From Stereocaulon alpinum (taxonomy: Eukaryota; Ascomycota; Lecanoromycetes; Lecanorales; Stereocaulaceae): 64,000 nt of DNA. The stretch covers positions 1 through 64,000 of the forward strand of contig JAEUBA010000019.1 of NCBI GenBank assembly GCA_018257865.1, read 5' to 3'. Positions within the stretch are counted from its first letter, which is position 1. Every line of letters starts with the position of its first letter. Position numbers and translations under genes: made by a program. The notes beneath the pieces were generated by a model. It worked only from the letters and a program-made list of their open reading frames with translations, did no database searches and was not told the DNA's origin. This document shows positions 1 through 10,613 of the stretch, piece after piece.

Positions 1-125
1 TTTAAATCTAATTCTATTTTTAGAAATCTCGCTTAATTTTAGTATAGAAAGTTTATTTATAGCCCTATATACCCCCCCTACTAGCGCTACTAGTTATAAT
101 ATAATTATTATTAAATTCTAAATAA

Positions 126-152
126 TTTTTTTTTTTTTTTTTTTTTTTTTTT
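126..152. repeat. T27 homopolymer
   Basis: An uninterrupted run of 27 T, followed by three imperfect copies of GATAAGTTT between 155 and 184. Read on the minus strand it is a poly-A, so it could be the tail of a retroposed sequence, but nothing recognisable precedes it. Confidence 0.85.
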
Positions 153-300
153 AGATAAGTTTTGGATAAGTTTAGATAAGTTTCAGCTGTAGCTGCTGTA
201 GAATACTAAGGGTTGATTCTAACACTAAGTGGATAAGTACCGCTAAGCGGATACAGCCGCTCCAGCCAAAACCTATCTATAAAAGTAATTTGTAGATATA

Positions 301-477
301 TATAGGTATAAAAGCTTATCTAGGGTAGAATAAAAATTTAAAATCTCTACCTAGGTTATAGCTTAGTAAGGGTAGAAAAAAGTTCCGCTAGGGTAGAAAG
401 ATTAGATTCGGCCGAACCTTAGCTAAGGTAGAGATTTTAAATTTTTATTCTACCTTAGATAAGCTTTTACACCTATA
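301..477. repeat. Inverted repeat, about 50-bp arms
   Basis: Positions 301-352 and 426-477 are near-perfect reverse complements, with only a few differences that are all transitions. Core words are AAAGCTTATCTA, GGTAGAATAAAAATTT and AAATCTCTACC. The loop is about 73 bp. It could be the ends of a small MITE-like element or a foldback within a larger dead transposon. Confidence 0.85.
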
Positions 478-1013
478 TAAGGTACGTATATACTTTATAT
501 ATATATAGGGTATATATAATATTAATAATACTATTAATTAACCTACTTACCTTAGTTAAGGATACTATCTCCTACTAGCTATACTAAGTATATACTAAAC
601 CTATATAAAACCTAGCTTATACTCTAACTTATATTTAAGAAGTAGAAAAGAGTATATAGGTAGTAAGTTTATTTATATATATTAAGTATATATTATACTT
701 ATCCTAAGTATTTAACTAATATATATAGATATTTAAAAGCGATCGCTATAAGTTAGAAATTAACTAATTATCTTATATTATAGTATATATATATTATAGA
801 TAGAGTATATATAGACTAGAAGCTATATATAAACCTCTTAAAAATTTATATATAAGGTATAATAAAATAATTATAGTATAAGCTAAGTATAAGTTCTTAG
901 CTAAGTATAACTATAACTAATACTTAATATATATAAAAAGCTTATTTAAGGTAGAAAAAAAAAAGTTCTACCCTAGATAAACTTTCTACCCCAGCGGAAC
1001 TTTTTTCTACCCC
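370..1013. repeat. Second, longer-span inverted repeat with about 31-bp arms
   Basis: 370-400 and about 982-1012 are reverse complements with one mismatch (core AAAAAAGTTCCGCTAGGG). The left arm lies inside the loop of the 301-477 hairpin, so the two structures are nested. The right arm sits at the edge where normal composition returns, as the terminal inverted repeat of an element might. Confidence 0.7.
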
Positions 1014-1350
1014 TGCTGAGCTAGAAGCCCCTATATAAATTACCAAAACGAGTAATTGCTATCTCAGTCATACTACCATCACGCCAGCTTCATCGTTAAA
1101 GGCGCTGCAGGCAGGGATTGCCATGGGCAAATCATCAGCTCTGGCAGGTGATTGAGAAGCATGTCCATCCCGCTTACCCATTAGAACATCCGGCGCATCT
1201 ATAAAGAAGGCATCCGAACGTCCGGTCTTTACACGATTGAGGCCGCGCTGATGCCAATTGGGCTCCCACTGTCACAAAGAACGATCAGTGCGTCTTTGAA
1301 CAATTGAGTGCTCAATTGGCTATACACCCACCACACACTCAACCGCCGCA

Positions 1351-2096
1351 ATGCCCCTCCTCTTCCTCGAACTACCCGGCGAAATCCGCAACCACATACT
1401 TCGTCTCCTCTTAACGCACTCCACGCCTATAGTAACATGCTCGTGCAATCAATTGGCACCTCCAAAACCTACGAACCTAGGCCTGACACCACACATTCTC
1501 CTGAGCTCTCGCAAAACCTACCATGAAGGTCTCACCATCCTCTACGGTGAAAATACGTACGTGCATCCTCGAGGGTCTCTTTCCCAATTCAGAACCTCCA
1601 AAATTATAGCATCCTGAGTGGATGCCGTGAAAGCAAGCACCTAGTCTTCTTCCCCTGGAGCGTCCCCCGACTTGAATTGAGTTCTGCTGAGATCAGAATT
1701 ACCGCCAGATTCCAAGCACATCCATCCTACCTCACAGACACGGTATTCGCCATGGATCCCACCAGGAAAGTGATATCAAAGCTCTGCGTAAGCATGATAC
1801 GGCGCTTCCACATCCGCGTTCGCCGAGACTGCGATCCCTACTACAAGAGTGAGGATGTAAGGAGGGTCTTTAGCGGGGCCGAGGAACTAGAGGTGGAAGT
1901 CTTCAGGGCGAGTTGGGGATGCGGGGGCTATGATGCGTTGGAGGGGTTCTCTCATGTGAGGGGGGTGAAGAAGGCTAAGGTGCATGGGAGTGTGGGGAAT
2001 GAGTTTGCAAAGTGGTTGGAGGGGGTTATGGAGAGTGGGGTTGGCACGGGGACGTTGCACTTCGAGACGTTGGATGAGATATATGATGATCGGTAA
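1351..2096 (+). CDS. F-box-like / 2EXR-type fungal protein, two exons
   Basis: Exon 1 (1351-1556) begins MPLLFLELPGEIRNHILR, the usual opening of the large Dothideomycete family of F-box-like proteins, followed by a second conserved stretch ending LYGENT. Read straight through, the frame breaks. A 53-bp intron at 1557-1609 (donor GTACGT, acceptor TATAG) restores it and gives about 230 aa. Exon 2 carries the family's RRFHIRVRRDCDP and GAEELEVEVFRA segments and ends at TAA 2094-2096. These proteins are presumed adaptor-like, but most have no known partner. The splice is inferred from frame only; the alternative is a frameshifted pseudogene. It lies 300 bp from the RIP-like tract. Confidence 0.6.
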
Positions 2097-4338
2097 AGGG
2101 GGGACGGCGGCGTGGGGGAGGTACATAGGTTTGCGAATATCTGAATTCTTTGTTACATACCTATTGGCGTGAAACATGCACGGACAAATGTCGTCGGGCT
2201 CCATCATCTATGCACAGCTTCTTTTCTACCCTCTCTCATATCTCTAGCCTACTATCCTTCCATCTCGCATCGGCCATCTTTCACCTTCATGCCTCTCATC
2301 AGGAGAATTGATCGGGACACAAATGCTAGGTCATACCTCATGTGCTAGGACATGGCGTGGGTACGCGGACAGTATCAAAGAAACGAAACAGCCTCTCTGC
2401 TAGCTTCACAGACACGAACATGCATCTCAAAGTCCTTTCAGATGTCCTCAGTGTGAGTTCCTCCTTTAACGTAAGTTGTAGACGGTGATACATCTTCTTA
2501 ATACAGCATCAAAGTCGCTGTGTGGTTTATATCCGTACGTTGTCCTTATTCATTGGTATAAGGTTACTTCTCCTGACTCATACCATATACCGTAAATTGT
2601 AGACTGATACGAAGTTGTTGATCTGAGATAGATTCTCATCCGTTATCCAATTGGGAGCCCGCAGACGGACAGCTTCACCCACGAAACGGATTACTAAATT
2701 CGTAGAGAGTTGCCATCACCTCTATCGCGAATTGATTGCATTGTTAGATGTGCGATTTGCCTCTGATATTCCGCAGTTCTCAGTATAGTCGAATTTTCCC
2801 GCTTCTTTAATCTAGAGTACCCTCCAAATCGACTAATATGGCAACGAGTTCCTGTTTCTCATCCATCAACGTCCTCGTCAACAATGATGTTTCCGATTTC
2901 GTATTCAGCTTCGCATGTCCACGGCACCCATCTCGGATAAGTGGATTTATTAGTGCAATCAACCCCAAGGCGACAAGCTGCTAACGCGGTAAGTCTTAGC
3001 ATCTGAAGCTGTCTGCAGTGGCAGGTTTAGAAACCAGATCTTGAGCGTTGAATTGGAAGAGCCACTACAATTGAATTGTGAGGCCTTCCGATGTTCGATT
3101 GGCACACAGCCCATTGCGTCAGGTCAGTATGTGAATGTAGATCCTGGCGTGTTTCTCGAGCGATAATCATCTCAGCGATAAATGGATGCCTCGACGGACA
3201 TTCCACCCTCATCATTGTCAACCAACTGAAGGAACCTTCTCCGCTTGTTGAGTGGGCCTGTTAAGTCACATTGTGTCAAGGGAGGTGATGTTTCTGCCAG
3301 TTTAAGTCGTCGGGGCATTTTTGGCCTCTACAGGCAGGTTCAACTTCTATGCGAAAGTTCGATTGGATGCTTGAGTTGCAGTCTGCTATTCTTCAAAGCG
3401 TTCTCCAAGGACAGCTTTGAGTTGGGAGGGTGGAAAACAATGGTTCGATACATAGAGTATTGGAATTGTGTTCTGTGGATGCCAATTTCCCAGTACTTGA
3501 ATCACAATCCATGTTTCCTTGAGCAAACTCTTCTGCCGAACCTGACTCACAGAAAAACGTACTCCGTAGCTGGAGTCGAGGCTGGCCTGGGTGCTTGTCA
3601 GCTGATTTGACACCATTGACAGCAGCAGGCTTTTGCGTTATCATCGGACTATGAAAGATACTGTTGGCGCTTTAGGGTTGTAAGAGTTTTCGACGAGTGT
3701 GATCTGAGCGATCCAGCGTGCAGAATCTTGTGATAGCTTTCAGACTCGTGGCTTTCCTATTGAGCTCAGTCTTGAAACATATTTTCATTTCTGTGGTGAT
3801 TTCGGCGGTCACAGTTGTTCATGGAGCAATGTTCGGTCTCCTTCAGGTCTCGTGTTGAAAGGAGGATTAGCAGACATGCATGGAAGCGGTTCCTGATCAT
3901 GTGCTAGAGCCCGTTAAACCTGAACCTTGGGACACTGAAGTGGTGGGTCAGGTCACACATGGCTCAGAGATGACTAGCTAGAGCTCGAAGACATCTTGTC
4001 AGCGTCGGTGGATCGCTCTATGAATGGAGCAGAAGAACGAGACGATCCCTTGAGGTCCATGCCTGGAGTTAAGCCAAGGACACTCTGCGAAACCAATTTC
4101 AGCCAACTGTACTCAAGGGAAGAATCTTGCCTCTCTCTTCGATCATGTCGTTGCTTTGACTGAGTAGCTTAACCCGCTGTGCTGCATGATTACAATTGCT
4201 CTTCGTGGTTATCTCTTGTATTACCGGAAGCCAGAGCGGCTCCGATACGTTGGACCCTCTTCCCTTGTTTAAGCTGCCTGCGCAAGTCAGTGTGCCTAGC
4301 TTCTTGTGGGACTGATGTAACCGGATGAGAGCAGCCAG
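2097..4338. other. 2.2 kb without a supported gene
   Basis: Normal composition, but only short ORFs with no family resemblance and no convincing chain of exons on either strand. Some splice-like words occur, for example near 2453-2520 on the plus strand, but they do not join into a protein. Confidence 0.5.
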
Positions 4339-4878
4339 TCAGCCAAAATCACTTGGTCTTCCTCGAAAATTTTGCTTGATTTCTGGAACTCGATTCCTGA
4401 AGAATGTTCTCCGCGAGATCTGAGCATTTTGTCTTGTGGCAGAAAAACAAGCTTGGCTTACCTCCTACGGCGAGTTAGCGCAGCATCAGAAGGATGAGCA
4501 TGTTACTTACCAACACCTCCAACCGCCCCTGCAGCGACGCCAATCGCTGCGCCATCCAACCGCCATGTGTCCCTGGGGTCAGAGAATGGTCCTTGCGCCA
4601 TTGAGTGACCCTCTTGCGAAGGCCCTTCAGGCGACCATCCACCCCAGGCGGCACGACAGCGCTGGACAGTGCAGCAACCAGCCCCGCTGCCTCGACTGCT
4701 AGGGGGGGGGGGGGGATCTCCTGACATCAGCAAACGGCGCGCAGTTGCAGAATGGATGAACTTACCTCATGGCACCCCGACACCCCACGATGTGCAGCCT
4801 TGCACCTCTGGCAAGGAGGTGCCACACCACGAACACAATCTCGTTTTGCCGCGAGGCAATTCATGCATGGTAAATCCA
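4339..4878 (-). CDS. Putative zinc-cluster-like cysteine motif protein (5' end unresolved)
   Basis: Three minus-strand exons join in consistent phase. 4878-4766 follows a GCTGAC branch point and a TAG acceptor. 4720-4511 lies between a 45-bp and a 46-bp intron with GTAAGT donors. 4464-4339 ends in TGA. Exon 1 encodes six cysteines spaced C-x2-C-x6-C-x7-C-x2-C-x9-C, with APPCQRCK at the second half. This resembles a fungal Zn2Cys6 cluster, although the last spacing is longer than the usual 6-8. Exon 2 opens with prolines encoded by a C14 run and ends in a Leu/Arg-rich, possibly helical segment. About 148 aa are visible. Upstream exons must exist because exon 1 begins mid-codon; 5000-5220 (minus) is open and may contribute. 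A DNA-binding role is inference. Confidence 0.5.
4702..4715. repeat. G14 homopolymer
   Basis: Fourteen consecutive G on the plus strand, C14 on the minus strand, where it encodes prolines in the putative zinc-cluster gene. Length changes here would shift that gene's frame. Confidence 0.9.
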
Positions 4879-7290
4879 CTACCGATGGTCAGCAACGGGC
4901 GACACGCGGTGCGATCATAGACTTACTGCTAGCAAATGAGACTCACGAGCTGTCAATGTCATGTAAAGTATGCTATCATGGCACGGGTGGGGTACTCACA
5001 GAATGTGTTATTGCCAAAGAGGGGAAAGGGAAGTGAAGGAAACAGCACAGTGATATATCTGTGGTGATGGCGCTACGCGGTTGCTTCACAGCAATTTCCA
5101 GCAGCTTCTCATTCCAGGTAGGATTCGCCGCTTCTGATCCATCTTCTGCCTCTTTGGACTCACTCGAGGTTATGAATGAAGAGGGAGATTGATTCTATAT
5201 TTTTCTTGCTCGAGCCTCGATGAGCCCCATGATCAGAAAAAATTGAGACCGTAGAAAACCTCTATTCTGATTGCTCGAAAGACGATATCCAGAACATGGT
5301 GGATCTAGATTGTTATAAAGATACTGGAAGAGGTTGGTATTGACGAGAAGCAATACTCATTCTATGTTCTGTTAACGGTTCCTGGAAATCTTGACCTTTC
5401 GATGAGAGTCAAGGTCTTTCTTTTCTAAAAGGATTTCCGCTCAGTCTTGAAGCTGTCACATCTGTCCCATAGACCACCGTGAAGCCTTTGGATGCATCTT
5501 CCAAGGTCTTTGGTGAACTGTGGGTTTTAGGTATTGCAATTCACAAAGGAATCTAGTACGTTTTGCTCCATGACTTTGTTCTAATTGTTGCAACATTTCG
5601 TTAGCCAGAAGAAAAGACCACACGAGTCGTTCATGGCTCTTCACTTTGTGGAACTCCACACCGCTGGAGAGAAAGAGCGGTCGCTGTCAAGCAAACCTTC
5701 GGAAGGACGGGAGTACAATTGCCGCAATAGCATGCCCCTGGAATACGTAGATAAAGAAGCAGCATGCTGGCGATGAAAGTATCACCCAGCCTGGTGGACG
5801 GCAAATGCTCTTTACCTCAACTCTATTTATGCTGGCCATCCAGGGCGAGAGATCTAGGAGTTAATGACCTGGTATAAGTTGTACTCCATAGTTCTAGGCA
5901 TTCGATTCTGTGATTCTATTGGTCAATAGGTACATCCTCAGCGTCGAACAGAAGACTAAAGGGACTGAAAAGGCTATCTTTCGAATATAAGATGTCAGAC
6001 TCCTGGGCTCAACGTAGGTACCTGTGCGCTCAAGAACTCTTGATTGCTCACTTCGGTCTTGATGGTCTGCAGCCCGTAGTCTCGTTGAAAGCCTGTGAAG
6101 TCTTTGCATCTTTTTTTGCTTGCTGAAGCACTGAGGGTGCTAACTGTAGAAGACGGAGAGTAGAGCTCTGGAAGGGCAAGAACAGAGATTCGGTGAAGTA
6201 GAGGTAATGCAGATATATATCTAAGCAATGGATTTGGCATGGAGATGGCTGCGTACAGATAAATGAAAGGGTCCAACAAGTATACCTGTTATAGATGGGA
6301 CGATTCAAGCAAGAGATAAGCGGTGATAATGTTAATGATGAGGAAAGAAGAGGAAGATAGAGCAAGCTAGGGAGAGAGTACGACTTTATACCCGTAGCTG
6401 CTAGATGGTCATGGTGAGCACTTCACATAAAGCTAAGTAGAAGTGTTGCAACTCCCTAGAAGTGCGAACGGAGCTGGTGAAGGACGTTTTCACAGCACCC
6501 GGGTTACAGTCAGGGAATGCAGAGCGGTGATTGAAATCCTACGTGACAACATAAGCAACACGCGATCTGCAATCAATCTCTGCATGAAAACATAGACAGC
6601 ACGCGATCTGCAATCAGATACGGATGAAGAGCTGAATTGATGGTAGTGGAGGACTGCAAGGAGCTAGGGCTTCAATATCTTCTCACAGAAAGTAATTGGC
6701 ATACGGTCATTTGACCCGAAAGAGGAGCTGATACTTGGCGATAGAACTTGGAGGAAAGCTGATGTTGTAGTAAGTGGTAGCTTAGCAAAAAGCTGCAATC
6801 CGATCAATCTTATGAGTGGAGGGTCGGATCATGGTCGTCTGATAGTGAAGAGGAGCTGCCAATCCATAACTCCTCACAGGTCTTGTCTTTGCAACTTGAC
6901 CAGATAAAGCTCCCGGAAGCGGAAAGCATCACGAGTAGGCCTTGCATACCCTGGGATGATTGAAGGTACTAGGACACGTCACCAAGAACACCTGAGAATA
7001 TCATTGAGAGCATCAGACAATGCAATGAAGTATCCTAGTCCTTCCCATCTCAAAATACCTTTTCGGATTCGGTTATGGAAGGATGACCTCTCAACAAGTG
7101 TAATTTCTCGTAGGATGAAGATTGGAGTTTTGCATAGCTGACTTTGCGTCTGTTGGGCATGCATGAGGATGTCAAATATTTGGCAATGAAAAGCAGTAGC
7201 CTTCTGTTCCATTTGAGGGCTGGCAGACGGACCAGCATCACGCACTATGCCTTTCATTCGCTTGCACACCTTCAATGATGATCTGATCCT
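4879..7290. other. 2.4 kb, possible upstream exons of the zinc-cluster gene, otherwise no gene
   Basis: On the minus strand 5000-5220 is open and ends in a donor-like GTGAGT at about 4999. It may be 5' exon or UTR of the gene at 4339-4878. The remainder (5.3-7.3 kb) has only short, family-less ORFs and one direct repeat. Confidence 0.4.
6545..6616. repeat. Imperfect direct repeat, 31 bp twice
   Basis: 6545-6575 and 6586-6616 share the invariant right half CACGCGATCTGCAATCA and a similar left half, with period 41 bp. No associated feature. Confidence 0.75.
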
Positions 7291-8409
7291 TCACTCTTCG
7301 TCTCCAGGGATGTTCGCGTGCTTGAAGTATTTCATGCCAACCCACGCACTAGTGACCCATACCCAGGCCATCACTGTCGTCAAGATGATCAACGCAGGAT
7401 AGTAACCCACGACCGGCAATGTAGGATCGTCTTCTAGCTCAGGAGGTGCATAAGGTGTCTCTCCCACATCCCATGCCCAGCTCCACACCTCAAAACAGCT
7501 GCCCATACCCACCACGAAAACGATCCACGTCACAATAAGAATAACCCACCCCCACCAGCGAGTTTCGGAGTAGTCCCACTCTGATGGTGGTGGAGATGGC
7601 ACAGTTGGCGGTAGCGAGGCCAAAGGGGAAGAGCGTGAGCTGGGAGTTACATGACGCGGAAGAGGCGGGCGTTGGGGTTGTGGCGGGAAGTAGCTGTCCA
7701 AGGACTTCTGGGACAGAGCGGGAAGGGATAGGGAGTCTGGCGAGGTGGCGGAGTCTTCTTCATCAGTAGTCGAGGCCGTAGAATCTAATGTTCGAGTGTG
7801 ACGTAGAGTCGGATATGGTTGGCTGTCACTGGCCTGCTCAAAGATTTTGGCTGGATCACCATGTATGGGATGCGTGACCATTGGCACCGGAGGAGGAACA
7901 CTTGAGATCGGACGAGGAGTGGGGAAGTCGAACGTAGAGGTAGGGCCTGCGGGAGTCGATGAGATAGCTGAGTCCATGAAGGAGGCATTGATATGACTTC
8001 TTTCCGCCGATACGGTTTGTTCCAATTGAGAACGCTGTCGTTCTTTATTCTCCGCACGTAGCTTGCCTGTTCCGAGAAGAGCTGTCTTCCGTAATGATCC
8101 TTTGCGTTTCCTGACGCCTTTTGATTGCTGGACAGCCATTGACATTGCACTGGTTGGAGCTCGTGAATTGGAAATGGCGTTTGTTTCGGCAGTCACTGTA
8201 GATGAGGAGTCTTCGCCAGCTTGATCGAAGCTTTGGCTTGAGGATCGTTGAAACAAGAATGACGAGATGCTTCCTGAAAGACTTCTCTTGTGGCCACTGA
8301 CTGAGCCGGCGCCATGGCCCTTCTCTCGAGTCTGCTTCGTGGTGTCTCCCTCATGACTGCGTGTCTCGACGCTGGCATTGTTGCTCAAGTCATGTTCGCC
8401 ATTTTCCAT
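7291..8409 (-). CDS. Conserved fungal protein with two C-terminal membrane segments
   Basis: A single-exon ORF of 372 aa. The N-terminal 260 residues are polar and Ser/Pro-rich, hence probably disordered, with a basic patch around KGVRKRKGSLRK near residue 100. Two hydrophobic helices follow: one starting RWWGWVILIVTWIVFVVG, the other around YYPALIILTTVMAWVWVTSAW, separated by about 35 residues with aromatic and acidic character. The arrangement suggests a membrane protein with a long cytosolic N-terminus. No enzymatic motif is visible. The start ATG at 8409 is the only sensible one. It is divergent from the CDF gene at 8848. The function is not known to me. Confidence 0.75.
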   Translation of the reverse strand: MENGEHDLSNNASVETRSHEGDTTKQTREKGHGAGSVSGHKRSLSGSISSFLFQRSSSQSFDQAGEDSSSTVTAETNAISNSRAPTSAMSMAVQQSKGVRKRKGSLRKTALLGTGKLRAENKERQRSQLEQTVSAERSHINASFMDSAISSTPAGPTSTFDFPTPRPISSVPPPVPMVTHPIHGDPAKIFEQASDSQPYPTLRHTRTLDSTASTTDEEDSATSPDSLSLPALSQKSLDSYFPPQPQRPPLPRHVTPSSRSSPLASLPPTVPSPPPSEWDYSETRWWGWVILIVTWIVFVVGMGSCFEVWSWAWDVGETPYAPPELEDDPTLPVVGYYPALIILTTVMAWVWVTSAWVGMKYFKHANIPGDEE

Positions 8410-8847
8410 GCCTCTCCTGCCCGCAGACCATCCAATTGTGCTACCGTTTGACTCTCAATTGCTGATATTTCGAATTCTCCATTTCGCAATAGCTTGTGCG
8501 CAAAGCTAGAAGCCACCGTTCACTAGCTTCGTTGTGCACAACAATTAGAGGAACTGCTGGGTGCTGATGTAGTTGACTGAATGGGTTCTGTCAATAATCA
8601 AATATACAAGCTCAGAACGTCCAGCGAGCAGCAGGAAGAAGGCAGCATGGATTTTGACTTTTGAAGCTATCCGCGGCTCAGGAGACGCCGATATCTCCGA
8701 TCAACAATCAACAGAATCGTCAATCGACAATCTCTTTGTTCACTCGTAGGGCAACCCGCGAAGCCTGCAAGCAGCCCCTTTTCGACATCACAACGAGAGC
8801 GTGCCGCGCTTGCGATAGCTCTTGTAGTCCAGCCACTAGAATGAGCC
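8410..8847. promoter_or_regulatory. Divergent intergenic region
   Basis: 437 bp between the start codons of the membrane protein (minus) and the CDF transporter (plus). It must contain both promoters. No TATA box or named binding site stands out. Confidence 0.5.
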
Positions 8848-10334
8848 ATGGCTTCAACAAGCCCCCCAAGGCCGATCCCCCTTCCTCCACGAACGCCGAC
8901 TCCTCCTCCGGATAATGATGAGCTTGACAGGTTCCAAAACTCTCCCACAAAGTCGGTTTACGACTCTACATGCCTCTCCCCCATGGACGAGAACTTCTCC
9001 CTGAACAACCGTCATGCGTCTGCGCCAGGTTTCCAAACTACAAGTTTACCGCTCAGTGCTACGGACACAAACTCTCTGTATAGCCCAATGTCTGTGGATA
9101 GCAATGGAAGCGTTGGCAGTAAGATGGTGGTGGAAGACACGAAGGGAGTGTTTGACTTCAAGCCTCTTCCAATTGCAAAGACATCAGTGACCAAATCGGT
9201 ATGGGCTTGCTTCTATTGATCGTCTACTTAAGACTGATATAGCATGTGTAGAGCGTTGGCCAACGGAGAGGCCACAAGTATAAACACAGCAGCGTCTCCC
9301 ACAACTTCTTCCTCGAACCTGAGCCCCGAGCTCCCCTCGCCTTACCCAACTCCCTCCCTGTGCCCACTCTCGTAGAATGCCGGAAATCCATGTCCAGGGA
9401 CCAACAGACCCGTTTCTGGTGGTCATTTTGCCATATGCTCATCGCAGGCTACGTGCTCTGGAGTGCCGAAGGTTGTCTCGCCCTGACAGCACTGTCCCAT
9501 CTCATACTCTTCGACTCCCTGGGCGCCATGCTCTGCGTTGTTGTTGACGTGCTCGGCAACTTCGAAGTATGGAAGAGGTCGTCGATACGGCATCCATTTG
9601 GTCTCGAGCGCGCGGAAGTCTTAGCTGGTTTCGCAATGTCCGTACTCCTTCTCTTTATGGGCCTGGACCTCATCTCTCACAACCTCCAACATCTCCTCGA
9701 AGGCCTCGGTGATCACGAAGCACATCACGTCCACGAGCACGAGCGAGTTACAGCCGGCGAAGTCGACACCGCCTCCCTGCTCGCCATCGTCTCCACCCTC
9801 ATATCCGCCCTTGCCCTAGGTAATCACGCTCGTATAGGTAAAGCCATGCGCTTCGCCTACATAGAGTCTTTACCATCTATCTTAGGAAATCCTTCCCACT
9901 TCCTCACAATATCATGCTCCCTGATAATGCTCCTCCTCCCCCTTCTGAGCATCAAAGTCTACGTCTGGCTCGACCGTGCCCTCTCCCTTACCATCGCCCT
10001 TTCCATGTGCGTCCTCGGCTTCAGACTCGTCCGCACTCTTGGCTTCATGCTCTTAATGTCCTACGACAGCGGCGACAAAGTCACGGGTATAATGCGAGAT
10101 ATCGAATCAGATCCGTCTGTGACGGCGATCGAAGGCGCGAAATTCTGGCAGGTGCATTATGGGCTCTGCATGGCATGCCTGACGCTGAGAGTTCGGGGAA
10201 CCGAGGAGTCATTAAGCAGGTTGCGAGAAAAGGTGGCCAGTATGGTGAAGGGAAGGCTAGGCGGTGGATATGGGGCTGGAGGTACGAGATGGGAGGTCAG
10301 TGTACAGTTCGATCTGGATCGTTTCCTGGGATGA
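8848..10334 (+). CDS. Cation diffusion facilitator, Zrg17-like zinc transporter subunit
   Basis: Exons 8848-9198 and 9252-10334 (53-bp intron, CTGAT branch, TAG acceptor) give 477 aa. The N-terminus is Pro/Ser-rich and disordered. From about residue 170 come six membrane helices with the CDF signature RHPFGLERAEVLAGF after TM2, a His-rich loop (DHEAHHVHEHE) between TM4 and TM5, and a cytosolic C-terminal domain. CDF transporters move Zn2+ out of the cytosol. In TM2 the usual HxxxD reads as HLILFD, with His one residue too early, and TM5 (GNPSHFLTI) has no HxxxD. Loss of these ligands is known in non-transporting partners such as Zrg17 and ZnT6, which pair with an active subunit (Msc2/Cis4 type) in the ER. 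The Zrg17 assignment is inference from this and the N-terminal style. Confidence 0.8.
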
Positions 10335-10613
10335 TTATCCGGGCATTTCTTGAATCCACAATGCAGATAGCGGCATGCAGAGGCCCTGGTTGGCCATTGC
10401 TGTGAAAGAGACATGATACCACTTAGCGCTCGAGGTTTAGCATTACTTTAGACAGCGTATAGACTTAGCTACAAAGAACGGCTCGACTAAACGACAATTT
10501 CAGCTGTTGTTCATGCTTTCTTCATAAAACCCAAAACCTAATTCCAAACCATCATAACCAACAGCCCGACCCCAAATCAAGCCTCAACTCCAACTTCCCC
10601 CAACCAAACCCCA

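Larger units (their letters stand above)
1..1060. other. AT-rich, RIP-like degenerate tract
   Basis: Very AT-rich sequence dominated by TA, TAT and CTAG words, with stop codons in every frame and no ORF. It is compositionally like the interior of the retroelement at 54.4-62.6 kb and unlike the genes in between. Ordinary composition returns at about 1030-1060. Best read as the remnant of a repeat mutated by RIP. It contains two inverted-repeat pairs and a T27 tract listed separately. No transposon protein can be recognised. Confidence 0.7.

Noticed and set aside
1351..2096. F-box-like gene as a frameshifted pseudogene
   Set aside because: A 53-bp intron (1557-1609, GTACGT...TATAG) restores one frame without edits, so an intact gene is the simpler reading.
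6048..6365. 105-codon minus-strand ORF with hydrophobic stretches
   Set aside because: Leu/Ser/Pro composition of pyrimidine-rich DNA, no conserved motif and no exon partners.
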